Shown: positions 37,376-51,930 of the stretch, in pieces
Numbering within the stretch: the first letter of the stretch is position 1
Layout: each line of letters starts with the position of its first letter
Position numbers and translations under genes: made by a program
Assembly: GCF_003254395.2 (NCBI RefSeq)
Contig: NC_037653.1
Span: 4,833,783-4,897,782, forward strand
Direction of reading: 5' to 3'
DNA: 64,000 bases
Source of the DNA: Apis mellifera
Lineage: Eukaryota; Arthropoda; Insecta; Hymenoptera; Apidae
Notes under the pieces: model-generated
Seen by the model: only the letters and a program-made list of their open reading frames with translations
Told to the model about the DNA's origin: nothing
The model's database searches: none

Positions 37376-40300
37376 TTATGTCTGATAATTTTTCATATAT
37401 TCTGATAAATTAAGTCTTTTTCTTATATTATTTGTTTCTCTTAAAAAAGTATGTTCAATGCACCATTCATTACCTTCTTTTTTATATCTTGAGAACAAAT
37501 CTGGATTATTATCAACAAAATTTTTTATCTTCTTTAAATCAATACTTACTTTAAACTCTTTTTTATTCATGTTTCCTGATTTATTTGCATGATTTTCAAG
37601 AAATAATACATGTTGAATTAATTTTGTTGAATTATAAGAATCATTTTTCAAGTCTTTTTCTATTATATTATGTATTTCACGTGAATTATCTGTTGTATTA
37701 TCAAAATTTAAATTTGGAATATTCTGTTTTATATCATTCATTTTTTTATTATAATTATCATTATAATTTATTGTAGCATCAAAATTATTTTCAATGTCAA
37801 TTAAATTAATATTTTCATTATTTAATCCTTCATTATTATTTTCAATTACTTTAAACATAGATTGTGTGATCTTTTCATTCTCATTATTATTTATAAAAAC
37901 ATTTGAATCATTTATATTTAATTCTGTGTTCATTAATAAATCATCTGTTATATTTTTGCAAGAAATTGTCTCTGGATTTAAATTTTCTTTTGTATCATCT
38001 TGATAATTTTTAGATTGTTCATTAAATATATATGTGTTTTTATCTTCAGTATAAGCAGATGAAATATTCTGAAAAATATTTCCAAATTTTAAAGTTTTAT
38101 TTTGTGTTTTAAAATATTTTTTTGAGGTACAAATATTTTTACGTATGAAATATAATATTCTTTTTTATAATACTTACACATTCCATATTAATATTTACAG
38201 AAAATTTATTGTACAAGATCATCTGCATAAAAAAAAATATAATTTTATAGATATTCAATGAAATTCTTAATATATTAATAATAATATAAATTATTAATAT
38301 ATATATTATATTAATTAAAGTATATTTACCTGCAAATTATTTATATTATGTACACGAAATTTAAGATCTCGTAAACGTACATATTCTGGTATTAATTGAG
38401 AATAATTATAATCTATGGTTTTATTTCTCTCTTGCCAATATACATCATGAAATTTATTGTTTGATATTCTATAGTTTGTATTAACCCTGCAATTTACAAA
38501 GTATTACAATATTTTGTTAATAAATTGATATTACTTAATAAAAATTTTATCCATATGAAATTATAAAAATATAAAATTTAATTTTGATAGAGATTATAAA
38601 AATTTAGAAAGAATAATTTATAATACTTACATTTCGACATTATTCTGAGATTTCCATTGTTCTATTTTTTGTGAGTTTTTAGATTTCAAATGATCTAAAT
38701 TTACAGATTTATCAATGTTTTTGATCCTTATATCATTTGTAAAAACTTTATCTCTCGATTCTCTAATAGAATTAGTACTTACATCTTCATCACACTGTTA
38801 GGATTGCAAATGATACATTGAAAAAAAAAATGGAAAATTTATAAACAGAGTTTCCATGATGCAATATCTTACTTCTCTTTAAAATTAATTTTTAAATTGA
38901 AATATATGAAAGTAACATAATTCTTAAATAAATTAAATAAATAATACAAAATAGAATATAATTATAAAAAATTATAAAAAAGGAACAATCTAAAATTATA
39001 ATATATAATAATATAATTATATATAATAATAAATTATATATAATTTTTTTAATAAATGAATATTTTAAATATAAATTATTTAATAATAAATATTTAATAA
39101 TAATAATAAACACTGAATTTATAAAATATTGCTGGGTTTAGAAAAAGATATTTATTATACATTTTTTTTTTACAAAAAAAAAAAAATACAAAAATATAAT
39201 TTAAAAAAATATCTTACTTACATTTTTTATATTATTATCAATTTTAATATTTCCAAATTCTTTATTCGCATCATTTGTAATACCTATACATGTATAAGTA
39301 TTTTCTTCATTTGTTAAATCAGTTTTATTATGTAATAAATTATTTGATATATCAATTTTTGGTAAACATTTTGTATTAGATGTACATACTATATCTTCGT
39401 AGACATTACAATTTTTTTTAATCTGAATATGTGATTCTCTATTCTGTATGTTAAAATCATTCATAGAAGTATTATTTTCATTATAATGAATAATTTGCAA
39501 ATTATTTTTATTAGATGAAACATTTATCAAAGCATTTGTAGAAATGCATGATTTTGATGTCTCTCCTATTACACTGTTACTTTTTTTCAATCTTTTAGGT
39601 TCATTTATATATGATATTATTGGATTCATTGTAATTTTGTCACATTTCCTTTTTAAATTTGATTCCAAAATATCATTTTCATATGATATTGAATTTGTAT
39701 TTTGTGATGTTCGATTTTTTATTTTTTTTTGTTCATCAGATGTTACATTTTCAAATTCTTCGGGTGCCAATGAAACTACATTTGTAATTTTAATATTTGA
39801 AACAAAATCACCATAAATATATTCATTTTCATGATTAATTTTATCATCTAAAATATTAGATTTTGTCTTATTTTGAGAATTGAATTTCCTTAAATTATCT
39901 GATTCAATTAAATTTAAATTATTCATTTGAAAATTCTTATTATTATTTTGATTTAAATTATTTTGTAATTTTTCTATTTTTGATGAAATAGAATCATATA
40001 CAATATTATTTTTATTAAATTCAATTTTAACGTCTTTAAATTCAGATATATAATTTTTTTCGTTTTCATTATTCTCAATAAATTTATCATTTAATGTAGT
40101 ACATTTATTGGCCTGCAAAATATATATAGATTTATGTAAATTTTATTATTTTATAAAATTACTTAATTCATATTTTTAATATTTGTGATTTAAATTTTTA
40201 TTTAATTGTTGTTTATAAATATTTGCCTCTATAATGTCATTAACATTATCAAGTGTAAGCATATTATTAGCTTGTTCATCCAATTGCAATTTGGAATGTT

Positions 40301-42327
40301 GAACTGAAAAATTGATATTGTCTTTATTTATCGAACTTGACACATTCGTAAAAATTTCATTACTGCTTGTGGATTGTAAACTATATTGTTCCATATTTGT
40401 TAAATTCAACATATTTATGTTTTCGCTGGTTTGTTGTTTATTAATGCTATTGAACATTAAAATATATTTTTATTAGAATATAATAAATTAAATGTAATAT
40501 ATTTAATATTTTATATTTTTTAAATATTAACTTTTGTATTTCTTTATTTGCTTCAAGTTGTTTTAATTTATAAATTCGAGGACCAGGACGTAATTTAATA
40601 GTTGACATTTGTAATGTGGACCTTATAAGTGGTGAATTTGATATAAATGGTACAGGTGAATCTTTACCAACAGAAATATCACTGTTTGAATCATCTGTAT
40701 CAGAAACATTCCTAATAAAATAATTAACATATATATTAATTTTATATTAAATTTATATTATTATTTTAATAATATTTAATAGTTAACTTTAATATTTTAA
40801 TATTTAATTTAATTTAAAAAAATTAATACATACTCTAATGTATCTTTTATTGAACTTGAACTAGCAGTTTCTTTAGATTTACCTATGTATAAAAATATAA
40901 AAAAAAATTTAATAAAAGAAAAATTTATTCTCTGAAAATTAATTAAAAAATCCTTTATTCTTTACCTAGAATAGAAATACACTCTGTACATTCCCAAACA
41001 GGATTAGTCCATTTAAGCTGTCCACAAGCCATATGAATTCCTTGTGAACCACAAGTGCGACAAAGTGTTAATTTCCATTTTCTATCAAATTATAATTATA
41101 ATTATATAAAAAATGAGAAACTAAAAACCAAAATCATATTATACAAAAATAAATATTTTTTTTTTTCTTACGCATTAAAACTTGTATATTTTCTTCCTTT
41201 AGGACAAAGACATACAGAAGCATCACATTGATCATGTCTATATAAAAGTTCTTCAAATGCATTAGGTACAAGTTCCCATGAAGCATCTCTAAAAAAAAAT
41301 GTAAAAGTAATTAAATATTATAATTTAATATTTTATTACAAAATGTATAAGTTTCATTAATTTACTTACTGACTTGGGATAAAAATACCAAATTCTAACA
41401 TTGCTTTTTGAAATAATTTTTTATCATTACATAAAGGACATTTAAAAAAATATCCAGCACTCATAGCAAGTTGCTAAAACAAATTTTTTTTAATTTTTTT
41501 TATTATTAATGTATACTTTTTTATAGTTAAAATTTTAAATACTTAATGAATTATTATTTTACCTGTACACATTTTCTATGAAACCATGCATTTTTTTTAC
41601 AACATGGAGCCCACATTGTATCAACTCTATCATGAGAATCCACTTCCTCATAACATATATAACATACTATTTCATTCGTTTTTTTTAATTCATGTTTAAT
41701 TTGAGTATCTATTTTTTGCTTTGGTCTATGATTTATACAATATGATCTAAAATATATTGTAATATATTAAACTTCTTTTTAAAAAATCTAAAATTAAAAA
41801 ATTAATATAAATATAATATACCTAAATTCACCAAAAAATTGATTTAAGGTACCAGCCCTTAACCCACAAGGATAATGAAATATTTTTTTACATTTTACAT
41901 TGTAACATCCCAAAGTGGCACCAGATTTTTTACAATATGAACATACCTTAAAATTAAAATATTTTAAATAATTATAAGTTTTTTTTTCTTTGTATATAAT
42001 TTATTACCAGTCTTTTTCCTCTGCGAATTTCTTTTTGTATATCCGTTTTCAAAAATCCTAAAATACCTTGATCATCTTTTCCTCTTTGTTGCATATTTGA
42101 TGATAAAAGCTATAAAATATTATATTAAAATATTATATATTATAATAATATTTATTATAATAATAAAAATATCTAAAATATTTATAAAAACTACGTACCA
42201 AACAATAATAATGTGTAACAATGTTACCATCTTCATAAAATTTTCCAAATTCCAATTCATTATTTTGTGATGATCTACAGAAGCAGCAAATTTTATGTTT
42301 AGATGATTTTTTGTTTTTTTTTGACAT
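37376..42327 (-). CDS. Multi-PHD zinc-finger protein, PHF7/G2E3-like, with long disordered tail
   Basis: Exons on the minus strand: 42327-42199, 42109-42008, 41946-41822, 41746-41563, 41473-41370, 41288-41172, 41081-40966, 40882-40834, 40711-40532, 40446-40245 (end uncertain), 40112-39222, 38794-38631, 38486-38330, 38222-38178 and 38068-37376; about 1085 residues. The first half has an extended PHD (CCFCRSSQNNELEFGKFYED, CSYCKKSGATLGCYNVKCKK, FHYPCGLRAG), a second PHD/RING-like module (CYICYEE, WFHRKCVQ, FFKCPLC) and a third PHD (LTLCRTCGSQGIH, WECTEC). This array is typical of PHF7 and of the G2E3/pineapple-eye family. PHF7-type proteins read or ubiquitylate histones in the germ line; G2E3 is a nuclear E3 ligase-like protein. 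No HECT domain is visible. The second half is Asn/Ser/Lys-rich and probably disordered, apart from a conserved-looking LIPEYVRLRDLKFRV segment in exon 13. Confidence 0.75.
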
Positions 42328-44188
42328 GGTATTTGCTACAAAATTTAAGAAAAAAATTTTAGAATATATATAACATATAAAGAAATTTAATATCAAATTT
42401 TAAATAATATAACTATTCTAAACAATAAAGAATATGGTACATTTTTAATTTTTAATAAATTCATATAATTACATTATATTTAACAAAATAAATATGTATA
42501 TATATAATAATAAATATAATAAATATATATGAAATATAAATAAATATAAAATCTAAAATAAATGTTATTTTATCAGATTTAAGAGATATAACAAAATAAA
42601 TAAAATATATAAATATAATATACCTCTAAATTAGAAATATTACGTGAATTTTATTTCTTATAACATATTTAAAAAACTTATAAGCAATGTATATGTTAGT
42701 TTTAAAATCAAAAAACTATGCAGAAATAATATTAATACATAATATAATGTATAATATAAATAATATAATATAAATAAAAACATAACATTTCATTTAAAAT
42801 AATTAAATAAACATTTTTTTCCACAATATAAATAAAAATATAAGAAAAAATAAGAAATATTTAAATCTCAACAAGTTATTTTTTAATTAAAATAGTTCAC
42901 TTTTAAAATAATACTGCGTGGAAGAAACTTATGTATAAATATGAATGCATCCACGAAAATATGGCTAACAACAGCAGAAGATTGTTCCTTTACTTCTTTC
43001 TATCGCTCACTGAAACATGATAGTATATGTTCTTGTTTATAAACATAATATTTTTAGTCAATATGCATACCTCGTTTTATAAATTTATTGGATCTATCAG
43101 AAATAACCAATCAAACTTGCATTCCTTTATTTAATTAATTTTTTATGAATATACTATCTCTAGTGACACATATACTATGTATACTATGTATACTATGTAG
43201 CACTATCTCCACTTATTCTTGAAAATTCGAAATGAATATTTTTTTTATAAGAAATTAAATGATGCAAATTAAACGATAGAGTTTTTTACTATATAAATAT
43301 ATAATATAAATAAATATATAATTATGTGATATATATATATATAATTTATTCTCGAGACATTTTTAAAGAATCAATTTTAGAGACCAAATGGATACAAAAA
43401 TTAGTATATCAAAATGTCAGTTAAGACTTATTTATTAAATTAAATTATAAACAATTTAAGTTTAGATATGAAACAATATTGAGACAAATTAATTTCATTC
43501 TATTTCTATTTTTTTCATTTAACACAATTGCTTATAATTTAATAAATAAGTTTTAATCGATATTTTTATATATTTTTATATTTATTTTAACCTTTAAAAT
43601 TGATCCTCCAAATGTATTCCACGAATATGTTAACAGCTTACATATAACAATATTCAATATATCACGCTATCTGGTGACATAATGAATAATCTTTAGATTC
43701 AAATCAATTTTTTGCAAATACTTCAGTATTAGATATATCTTTTTGATTTTATTATTTTTTAATATAATATATATACATATAATAATTAATATGTAATTAA
43801 AATAGTAAAAAATATAATTATATATTATTACATGGAGTATTTTAAAACAGATATATGTTTAAAGACAAAAAATTATTCTACAAAGAAAAATCGAAAAAAT
43901 AAAATAAAATTTTTTATTTGAAATGTACTTGAAAAAATTGAGAAAATCAAATTTAAAATAAATTATTTAAAGTTTATTTTTTTGATAATATTATTAAACA
44001 AATTTTACCGAAAATTAGTTATGTATATGTGTAATATATGTAAATTTTCAAACTTGATTTTTTCAAAATTGAAATAAAATTTTTTTATTAAAGATTTAAA
44101 ATAATTTTTTATCCAATATTACATATTATAAATATTCCATATATCACAAAGATATGAATATATGTTCCATTTGATAAGGTAACAATCA
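42328..44188. other. Spacer between the PHF7-like gene and REV3 3' end
   Basis: No gene found. A less AT-rich block at about 42900-43060 is the likely promoter or non-coding first exon of the PHF7-like gene on the minus strand. Positions 43366-43960 hold copy 2 of the dispersed repeat. The last part is the 3' UTR of REV3. Confidence 0.5.
43366..43960. repeat. Diverged dispersed repeat, copy 2
   Basis: Partner of the repeat at 36041-36790, on the same strand but with the two similar blocks in the opposite order. Similarity is interrupted by indels and is best seen in the stretches containing TTATTTATTAAATTA and ATAAAATTTTTTATTTGAAA. Confidence 0.4.
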
Positions 44189-47100
44189 TTAGTTTATATT
44201 TTTTTTATGTATACAAGAAATATTATAAATAATATTATTCAAATATGTTATTTGAATGAGATCTCTTTTAGCTTGCATTAAACGATATAAAACTGGACAA
44301 TCTAAAGATTCACATTTTGGTTCATCTAAATAACCAGTACAAGATTGACATATCTAAAAAAAGATATATATTTTTAATAATTTAATTTAGTTTTCAATAT
44401 CTAGAAAAAATAAAATATATTTTATGTGATACAATTAACATATACATATACCATAGTAAGTTCATGATGAATACGTTCCAACCATCTTAATTTTTCATAT
44501 AAAATAGTAATTGTCTGATTTGGTTTTGCTATACAATTCATGCAAATATCTTTTTGCGTTTGATTTCCACAAGTAACGCATACAACAGTATTAAAAAACT
44601 GCCGAATAGTTAATTTTTGATTATTTGTACATAAATCAATTGTTTTATCAGATGTTTGACGATGGATCATTTCTCTATACCTAAAATTAAAAAAAAATTA
44701 GTATTGATGACAAATGATAAAATATAAATAAAATTTAAATATGCTATAAAAATTTATTAAATAATTAACATAAATAGCATAAAAATATGCTATACCATGT
44801 ATTAACATCAATGTTGATTAAATTTAAACATCGATTAAGAGGTGGTATGATAACTTTTGTTATATAATATATTGAATTTGGATTTAAACCTTCATCTGAA
44901 ATTACTTCCATTGGTGTTCGCACACATTGAATTAAAGGTTGATTTGGTGCTCCAGCAACTATAACGTATCGAACTCTTTCACCAGTACGAGGTATTGCTC
45001 GTGGATCTTTGCGCATCAATCTTCGTGTTAATTCTAAAGCAGGTACACAAGCATTAGTTTTATAACCATTTAAGCCACGAAATTCCTTTGCAAACGTTAA
45101 ATCTTGAATAGATATTCTTTGACGTAAAATTTTATCAAATTGTCTGGTAACATATAATTTTACCATAGAAAGATCCTTTATATCAAATAAAATTTTTAAC
45201 GTTTTTTCAAGTATCTGAAAATTATTATTAATTATTAATTATAATATTTATTAATATTTTTTTATTTTTTTCATAATAATTTTATTTTATTTACTTTAGC
45301 TACAGCTGGGCAACCATCTCTACGAACAGTTTCAATTCCTTTTGCTAAATATTCAGGATTTGTTTGTTCTGGAGATTCATACATGTAACCACAATATCTT
45401 TTTTTAGTCTGAATATAAAAAAAATATTGTAAATTAATATATATAATACTATATAATACTATACAATAATATTAATATATTAATATATTTATAGGATATT
45501 TTTGATTTTAAAAATTAAAACAAATATAAAATCTTATATTGGTTAATACTTATAATAAATAAATTATAAATTAGCAATTGTTGTATTAGAAAAAAGCATA
45601 TAAAGATAGATATAGAAATTTTCTCTATTATACCTCTTTTTTTATATTCGCTTTTTTTAATTTTCAAAACATAAATTTTTATACATTTAATAAATAATTC
45701 ATATTTTTATATTTTCAATTTTCCAAAGATTTTATAAATATATTAATATATATTTTACATTAATTTAAATTATTAATTATAAATTATTATATTATTATAA
45801 ATTATTAATTAATTATTTTATATATTAAATATTAAATATTACTTGTAATATTGCTGGTTGCAAAATTTTTTCAAATTTAAGTTTTACAGGAGGAGGATTA
45901 ACTGCAGTAATACTATCTGCAATTTCAGTTCCAATTATAAATGCATCTTTTCTTGATTTTCCACGTAAAAGAATAAACAAAGAATCTGTGTCACCATAAA
46001 CAACTTCAGCTCCCCATTTATCTGTAGATTCTACTATTTTAATTGCTCGTTCTAATGTTTCTCTTCCTTTACTAACAACACTATCTCCTATCTAGATTAA
46101 TAATGATTAATTTTATAAAAAAATATATAGAAAAATTACATATTTTACTTACTTCAATACAAGGCATTCTACCACTAAAATTAGCAGCTGTATAACCATA
46201 AGTGACATTTGCAATTAATTTAAGACCTAATTGTTGTGAATAAAGAATACGTTGTAATGTATTATTATCATTTCCATAAAGTTTCATGGAATTTTTAATC
46301 ATTAATCGAGTATTTAAAATTTCTGAAAGCATACGTGGTAATATTCCCATTCGTATTTCTGGTTTTACAAAAGCTACACCACAAGGTGCAAAATTTATTT
46401 TACCCACTAGTTTTTGAGCAGTATTCTTCTTTATCTTTAATGTAGTTGTACCAAATTCATATGGCTCGTATCTAAAATAAATAATTTAATACATTTGTAC
46501 ATTTAAAATTATAATAATAAATAATAATAAATAATAAATAATAAATATAAAAATATTAATATTATACTTACTGACCAATATGCTCTATACGACCTAAACA
46601 TGTAGAAAAACAATAGTTATAAGCTATAATAATACTCGGATATAAACTTTGAAAATCCAGGACAACTAATGGATCAGTATAGAATGCAGACTGTGGTTCC
46701 ATAATAAGCGGTAAAGATTCAGGTGCACGCATTCGTGCTCTTTGTTGTATAGAAGGTGAAACTGGAATATAATTTAAAGGTTTTGCAAGTCTCAACATCA
46801 TTGACTCAACTCGAAATTGAGAACCTCTAGAAAAGACTTCATAAAATTGTATTCCAAAAAGTCGTGCATGTTCACATGTTTGACCTAAAATACAATGACA
46901 AATTATAAAATTGCAAAATAAATAATAAAATAAAATGTTAAAATAATAAATAATACAAACCAATAATATCGAGATGAATTAATATTCTCAGAGTACCTAC
47001 AACTCTTATGATATAATGAGTAATGACTCTCCATTGCATAGTCATATTTTCATGATTCCACCATTCAGTTAACATTTGAAAGGTAGGACATGAAATTCTT

Positions 47101-50100
47101 TCATGCATGACATTATACATAACATTTTCAAATGTATAATTTAATAATGCTATTTCATGTCGCATTACTCTCCAAACATCAAAAATAATTCGACCTGGTA
47201 TTTGTGTATCACTGAAATTATCTTTATCAAATGATTGTCCTTTAGATATTGGAAATGCATTTGAAATCCTTGAAATTTGCGACATAAAATTATTCAAACC
47301 AATATGAGAAGCTCTGTGAAAGATATATCCCCATGAAAGAAATTCTATCTCCCAACCAATTAAAATATCTGGATCACAATGTCTAATTAATATTATAAGA
47401 CTATTTAATAAATCTTCTTCACTTGATACATAAGATGTAGTACATGTATTACTAGAATATATATTTTTTACTTTTGAATTTTTTATAGATGAATTTAAAA
47501 GAATAACGCCTAAAATAATATTATAATTGTAATTGGGCTTATAATTATTTGAAAAAAATAATTAAAAATAAATAATATAGAATACTAATTTATACCATGT
47601 TCTATTTGATCAATTTTTGAAGATAATGGAACATCATTATAAATAGCATAAAATATTGCTTCAATTGAATCATGATTTGGATCAGGAAGAAATTTACCAC
47701 GTGTAATAACATGTATTTCTATTGCTAATATTGTTAAATATTGATGCTGTAATAATTTAAAGAAAAAAATTTTAATATTTAATATGATATTACTTTTGAA
47801 ATTTTAATGTAAAATAATCACCATATTTAAACTTCTAGCAGTTTGATGATTTTCTTTTTCTGCATTATTACTATATTCTTTCAAATTATATTCAATTTGT
47901 CCATATGAAATGCCTAAATATCTCGTATCATTCATATATAATAATGGATTTTCAAGCATTTCTTGTAAGGAAGGATTAAAAGTATTATTAGATTCACTTG
48001 AATTCTCTAAATTATTAGAACATTGTGAATGATATTTCATATTTTCATTAAAAGTTTTTTTAATGTTATTTTCTTTTAGAATATCAATATAATCATTTAT
48101 TTCTTTATGCTTATTTTTTTTTGATAAATATTTTTTGGCTTTTAACCAAGTTTTAACATTTCTTGATGTCGGTGGATGAATAAGGGGATGAATTATTAAT
48201 GAATTATATCCAGCTAAAATTCTCTTTATGTCACAAGATTTTATACTTGAACCAGAAGGATAAAATTCATTTATTTTTACTCGTCGCCAGAGTTTAATCC
48301 CTGTAACTTTGTCTAAATTACATTTAAATGGAATTACATTGTAAATATTACTATTACTTAAATTACTTTCTTTTTCTCTGTACTTCATCAAATCAATTTT
48401 ATTACTAAAGAATAATGTATTGCTTTTTAATTCTAAAATATCATACATTTTCATAGAATTTATAATCTTTTCTCTGCTTGGTGGATTAAATTTAGTAGTA
48501 ATGATAATTAATCTAGTTTTTATATCACTTGTATTATCATGTAATATAATATTTGAAATATCTAATTTCCCTTCTAATTTTTTATTAAGATATTGAGTAT
48601 ATGTCATATTACAATCATCTTCATCTTCATCTGTATTTTTATTTATCAATGATATTTTATTTGAAATATTATCTATATTTAAATTTACATTATTTTTCGA
48701 TGTACTTGGAAAATTAAATTCATAATTCATTTTTTCATTATTTTTTGTATATAACTTAGAATGTTCGGGATGATTTATTACTGAAATATTAGTAAGATCA
48801 ATATCATTAATCATTTTTTCTGTTAAAGATAAATTTTCGGAATTCATATCATTCTTTACGATATTTTTTTCATTAATATCTTTTTCATTAATATTTACAA
48901 AACTTAATCTTTTACGAACTGCTTTGTTATTTTTAGTAATAAATTCTTTTTTAAATTTTGTTGTTGATGCTCTATCTTTTTTTTCAATTAATTCTTCATA
49001 CATATTGCTAATATGAAAAATTAAAATTTAAATATTATATATACATATTATACATATATGTGTATATATATAATTTATTAAAAATATTTATATATATTTA
49101 TGATATTTACCTATCTTTAAAAATAATTGTTTTATTAATATTTAAAGCTTCATTATGTGTAAAGAATGCTAAAAAGAATGAAATATAAAAAGTTAAATAT
49201 ATAAAAAAAAAATTTATAATAATATATTACCTTGATTTGACTCTGAAGTAATATTTATTTTTTCATGAAATAGATTCATTCTTAGTTGTTGATTATTTTG
49301 TTTCAAAGTATTATAAGTAGATTTTAAATTACAAAATTCGTTATTTTTAATATTTTTATCTATTTTTGGAGATATTATTTTTATATTAAGTGGAGAATAT
49401 TTTTTTGAAACAGAGCATGGACTGTGTACAGTTTTTATTTTTGTTGGAGTACAATGTGATTCATTTTGTAAATTACATCGTTTATGTGTAGATTGCAAAT
49501 TAGAATCTTCCAATTTAAATTTTCGTTTTTTTGCTGAAATATTATCAATAGTTTTGTCACTTTTAGATTTTATAGATGATTTATAAACACAAATACGTTT
49601 TTCCTCTCTATTAATAGTAATATTATTATCTGATTCAGAATCACTACAACTATCAATTGTATTACCATCAAATGCTGGTATATTTAATTTATTTAAAATA
49701 CTATCCATAGTATGATATGATTCATGACTAATTGAATTAGGTTTTTTCTCAAAATTTATTGGGTTCTTTAAATGTTTATATAATGTTAATTTATATTCAA
49801 ATATTTCATCAATATCATAAACATCTAAATCTTGATGATCTAATTTATATATATTTAAATCTTTGTAACAGAATAACTTTTTTTCAGTTTGCATTAATTT
49901 TCTATGTTTACTTTCAAATTCATTTATATTTTTATTAAAATGCAATATAAATTTCTTCGATTTTGTACATACTTTTCTTTCTTTTTTCATTCTATTTTTA
50001 ATAAATTTCGATGATAATTGTTTTTTATTTTTTAAAATCAAATCACTTGAACCATCATACTGAGGAAGATCTGTTGAAATAGTTTTTTCAATATTATATT

Positions 50101-51930
50101 CAGTTATGTAATCTGTTTTCTTATCTTCGGTCTTAGTTTCAAATTCAATAGTTGAATTCCATGAATCAATATTTAAATCTAAACTTGTAATATTCAAATT
50201 TTCAATCTCATCATCTTCATTATCATCCTTAATTTCGTTGCTTAACATAGAAAATTGAGAACCTAACATACTATCATTATCTATAATTTTTTCTTCTTCA
50301 TTTTCTTCTATTAAATTATTTAATATTTCAAGCAAATACATATCTTCTGAATCCACTAAAAGATAATTTTTGTGTTCAATAATTTAAGAAAAAAAAATTA
50401 AAATTTGAAAGAAAAATATATTTATTATATAGTATTATTACTTACAAATACTATTTTCTATTGTTTTATCTTGAGATAAACTTTCTCTTATTTCAGATTT
50501 TTTAAGTTTTAATAAATCATTATTTAAAAGTATTTCATTTTTATTTTCCTTATTTAATACTAATGATTTAAAATGATTAGGAACATATGAAGCACTAAAT
50601 GAATTATCTTCATTTTCTAATTCTAAAGGATAACTATGTTCTTTTGATATTATTGATATTATATCATCACTGATCTAAAAGCATGAATAAATTAAATTAT
50701 GTTTTTTCTATATGGAAATTTTTGGAATAACTTCATACCTCTGATATAGATTGTAATCTTTTTATAAATCTTTCTTCTTGATAAATATCATTTTCTGTTA
50801 CATTATAAATTCTCTCATTAGTATTGGAATATAAAAATTGTGATTCAATATTCTGTAATCCTTTTGCTTCTCTTCTATATTTTTCTTCATTCCAAATGGC
50901 TGCAAGACCAGGATTTAAATCAAAATCATTCTGAATTTCTTGTTTATTCAATATTTCACTTGCTTGTGCATCTACTTCTAATTTACAAGTAGTTTGTTTT
51001 AAAACAGATGAAGGAAGATATTTTTGTGAATCAAATGAATTTAATGAATTTTCATTTTGAGAATTTTCTTTCATATGTGTGTATTGTCTAAATTTAACAT
51101 CTTTCAAGTTTATTAAACTCATACCATAAAGATTATAATCAATCATAAATTGTAAAATAAAAGGTATATGTGCTTCATGTGGTTGTAAAGTTTGATTAAG
51201 TACCATACCATTCTGGAACAAAATAGAATATTTGACACTAATTCTGCATTATTTAATAAAAAGAAAAAAATAATTATAAATATAAATATTATATACTTGC
51301 AATAAATCAGCTGCTCGTTTAATTATAGCTGGATTATAAAAATAAATTTTAAAAAATAAATGTTTCTTCTCATGATATCCATAAAGAGGACTAAAATATT
51401 TTAGTTATTGTAAGTATTATAATAAATATTTTAGTTCATTATATTTAATAATATATATTAATATACTTATAATTAATATTTACAATATTTAATATTCTTA
51501 CATTCCATAAACTTGTTGAATTTTATAAACATGTTGAATATTAGACATTGCAGATCCCAAAGATATATTTATTGCAGAATCTATTCCTGCTGCTAATTTA
51601 TACATAAAGCTATCAACATTGTTATTTATTGTACATGGTATATATATATATGGAAATACTCCATGTACATGTAAACATGTTTTTATTCCTTAACATAATT
51701 AATAAATAATTAACATCAAATGTCAAAATTAGAAAAACAAATAATTAAATATTAAATAATTAAATAATTAAATATATAAATTATGATATACCAGATAAAG
51801 TAGATCCAAAGATTCTAATAATTGGGACTTGTCTAATTTCATTTCCTCGAAAATCTGAAAATGTTACATCTAATTCTGATAGTGGAGTTGATTGATAACT
51901 ATCCAAAACTACTAAATTAATTGAAAACAT
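44189..51930 (-). CDS. REV3: DNA polymerase zeta catalytic subunit
   Basis: Seventeen exons on the minus strand: 51930-51792, 51688-51502, 51390-51297, 51212-50739, 50674-50446, 50355-49231, 49168-49111, 49007-47822, 47746-47596, 47509-46961, 46884-46572, 46471-46153, 46091-45843, 45408-45295, 45214-44796, 44680-44452 and 44353-44189; the sum is 1999 residues. The N-terminal domain shows CLHVHGVFPYIYIP, PLYGYHEKKHLFFKIY and PHEAHIPFILQFMIDYNLYG, all REV3 signatures. A long Asn/Ser/Lys-rich middle follows (about 320-1150), then the inactive exonuclease-like domain. Family B polymerase motifs are DFQSLYPS (motif A, about 1474), KLIANVTYGYTAANFSGRMP (motif B) and YGDTDS (motif C, about 1640). 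The end carries two cysteine motifs: CVTCGNQTQKDICMNC and the 4Fe-4S type CQSCTGYLDEPKCESLDC. Role: extends past damaged bases in translesion synthesis with REV7. Catalytic aspartates are intact, and the length is shorter than the roughly 3100 residues of vertebrate REV3. Confidence 0.94.

Noticed and set aside
40118..40120. Apparent start codon of a separate 305-residue gene at 40118
   Set aside because: The ATG overlaps the intron end; TTTGCAG followed by an open frame marks an internal exon of the PHF7-like gene.
50356..50358. Apparent start of a 380-residue protein (MDSEDMYLL) at 50356
   Set aside because: The first codon is GTG and lies at a splice acceptor; the frame is an internal exon of REV3 joined from 50446.
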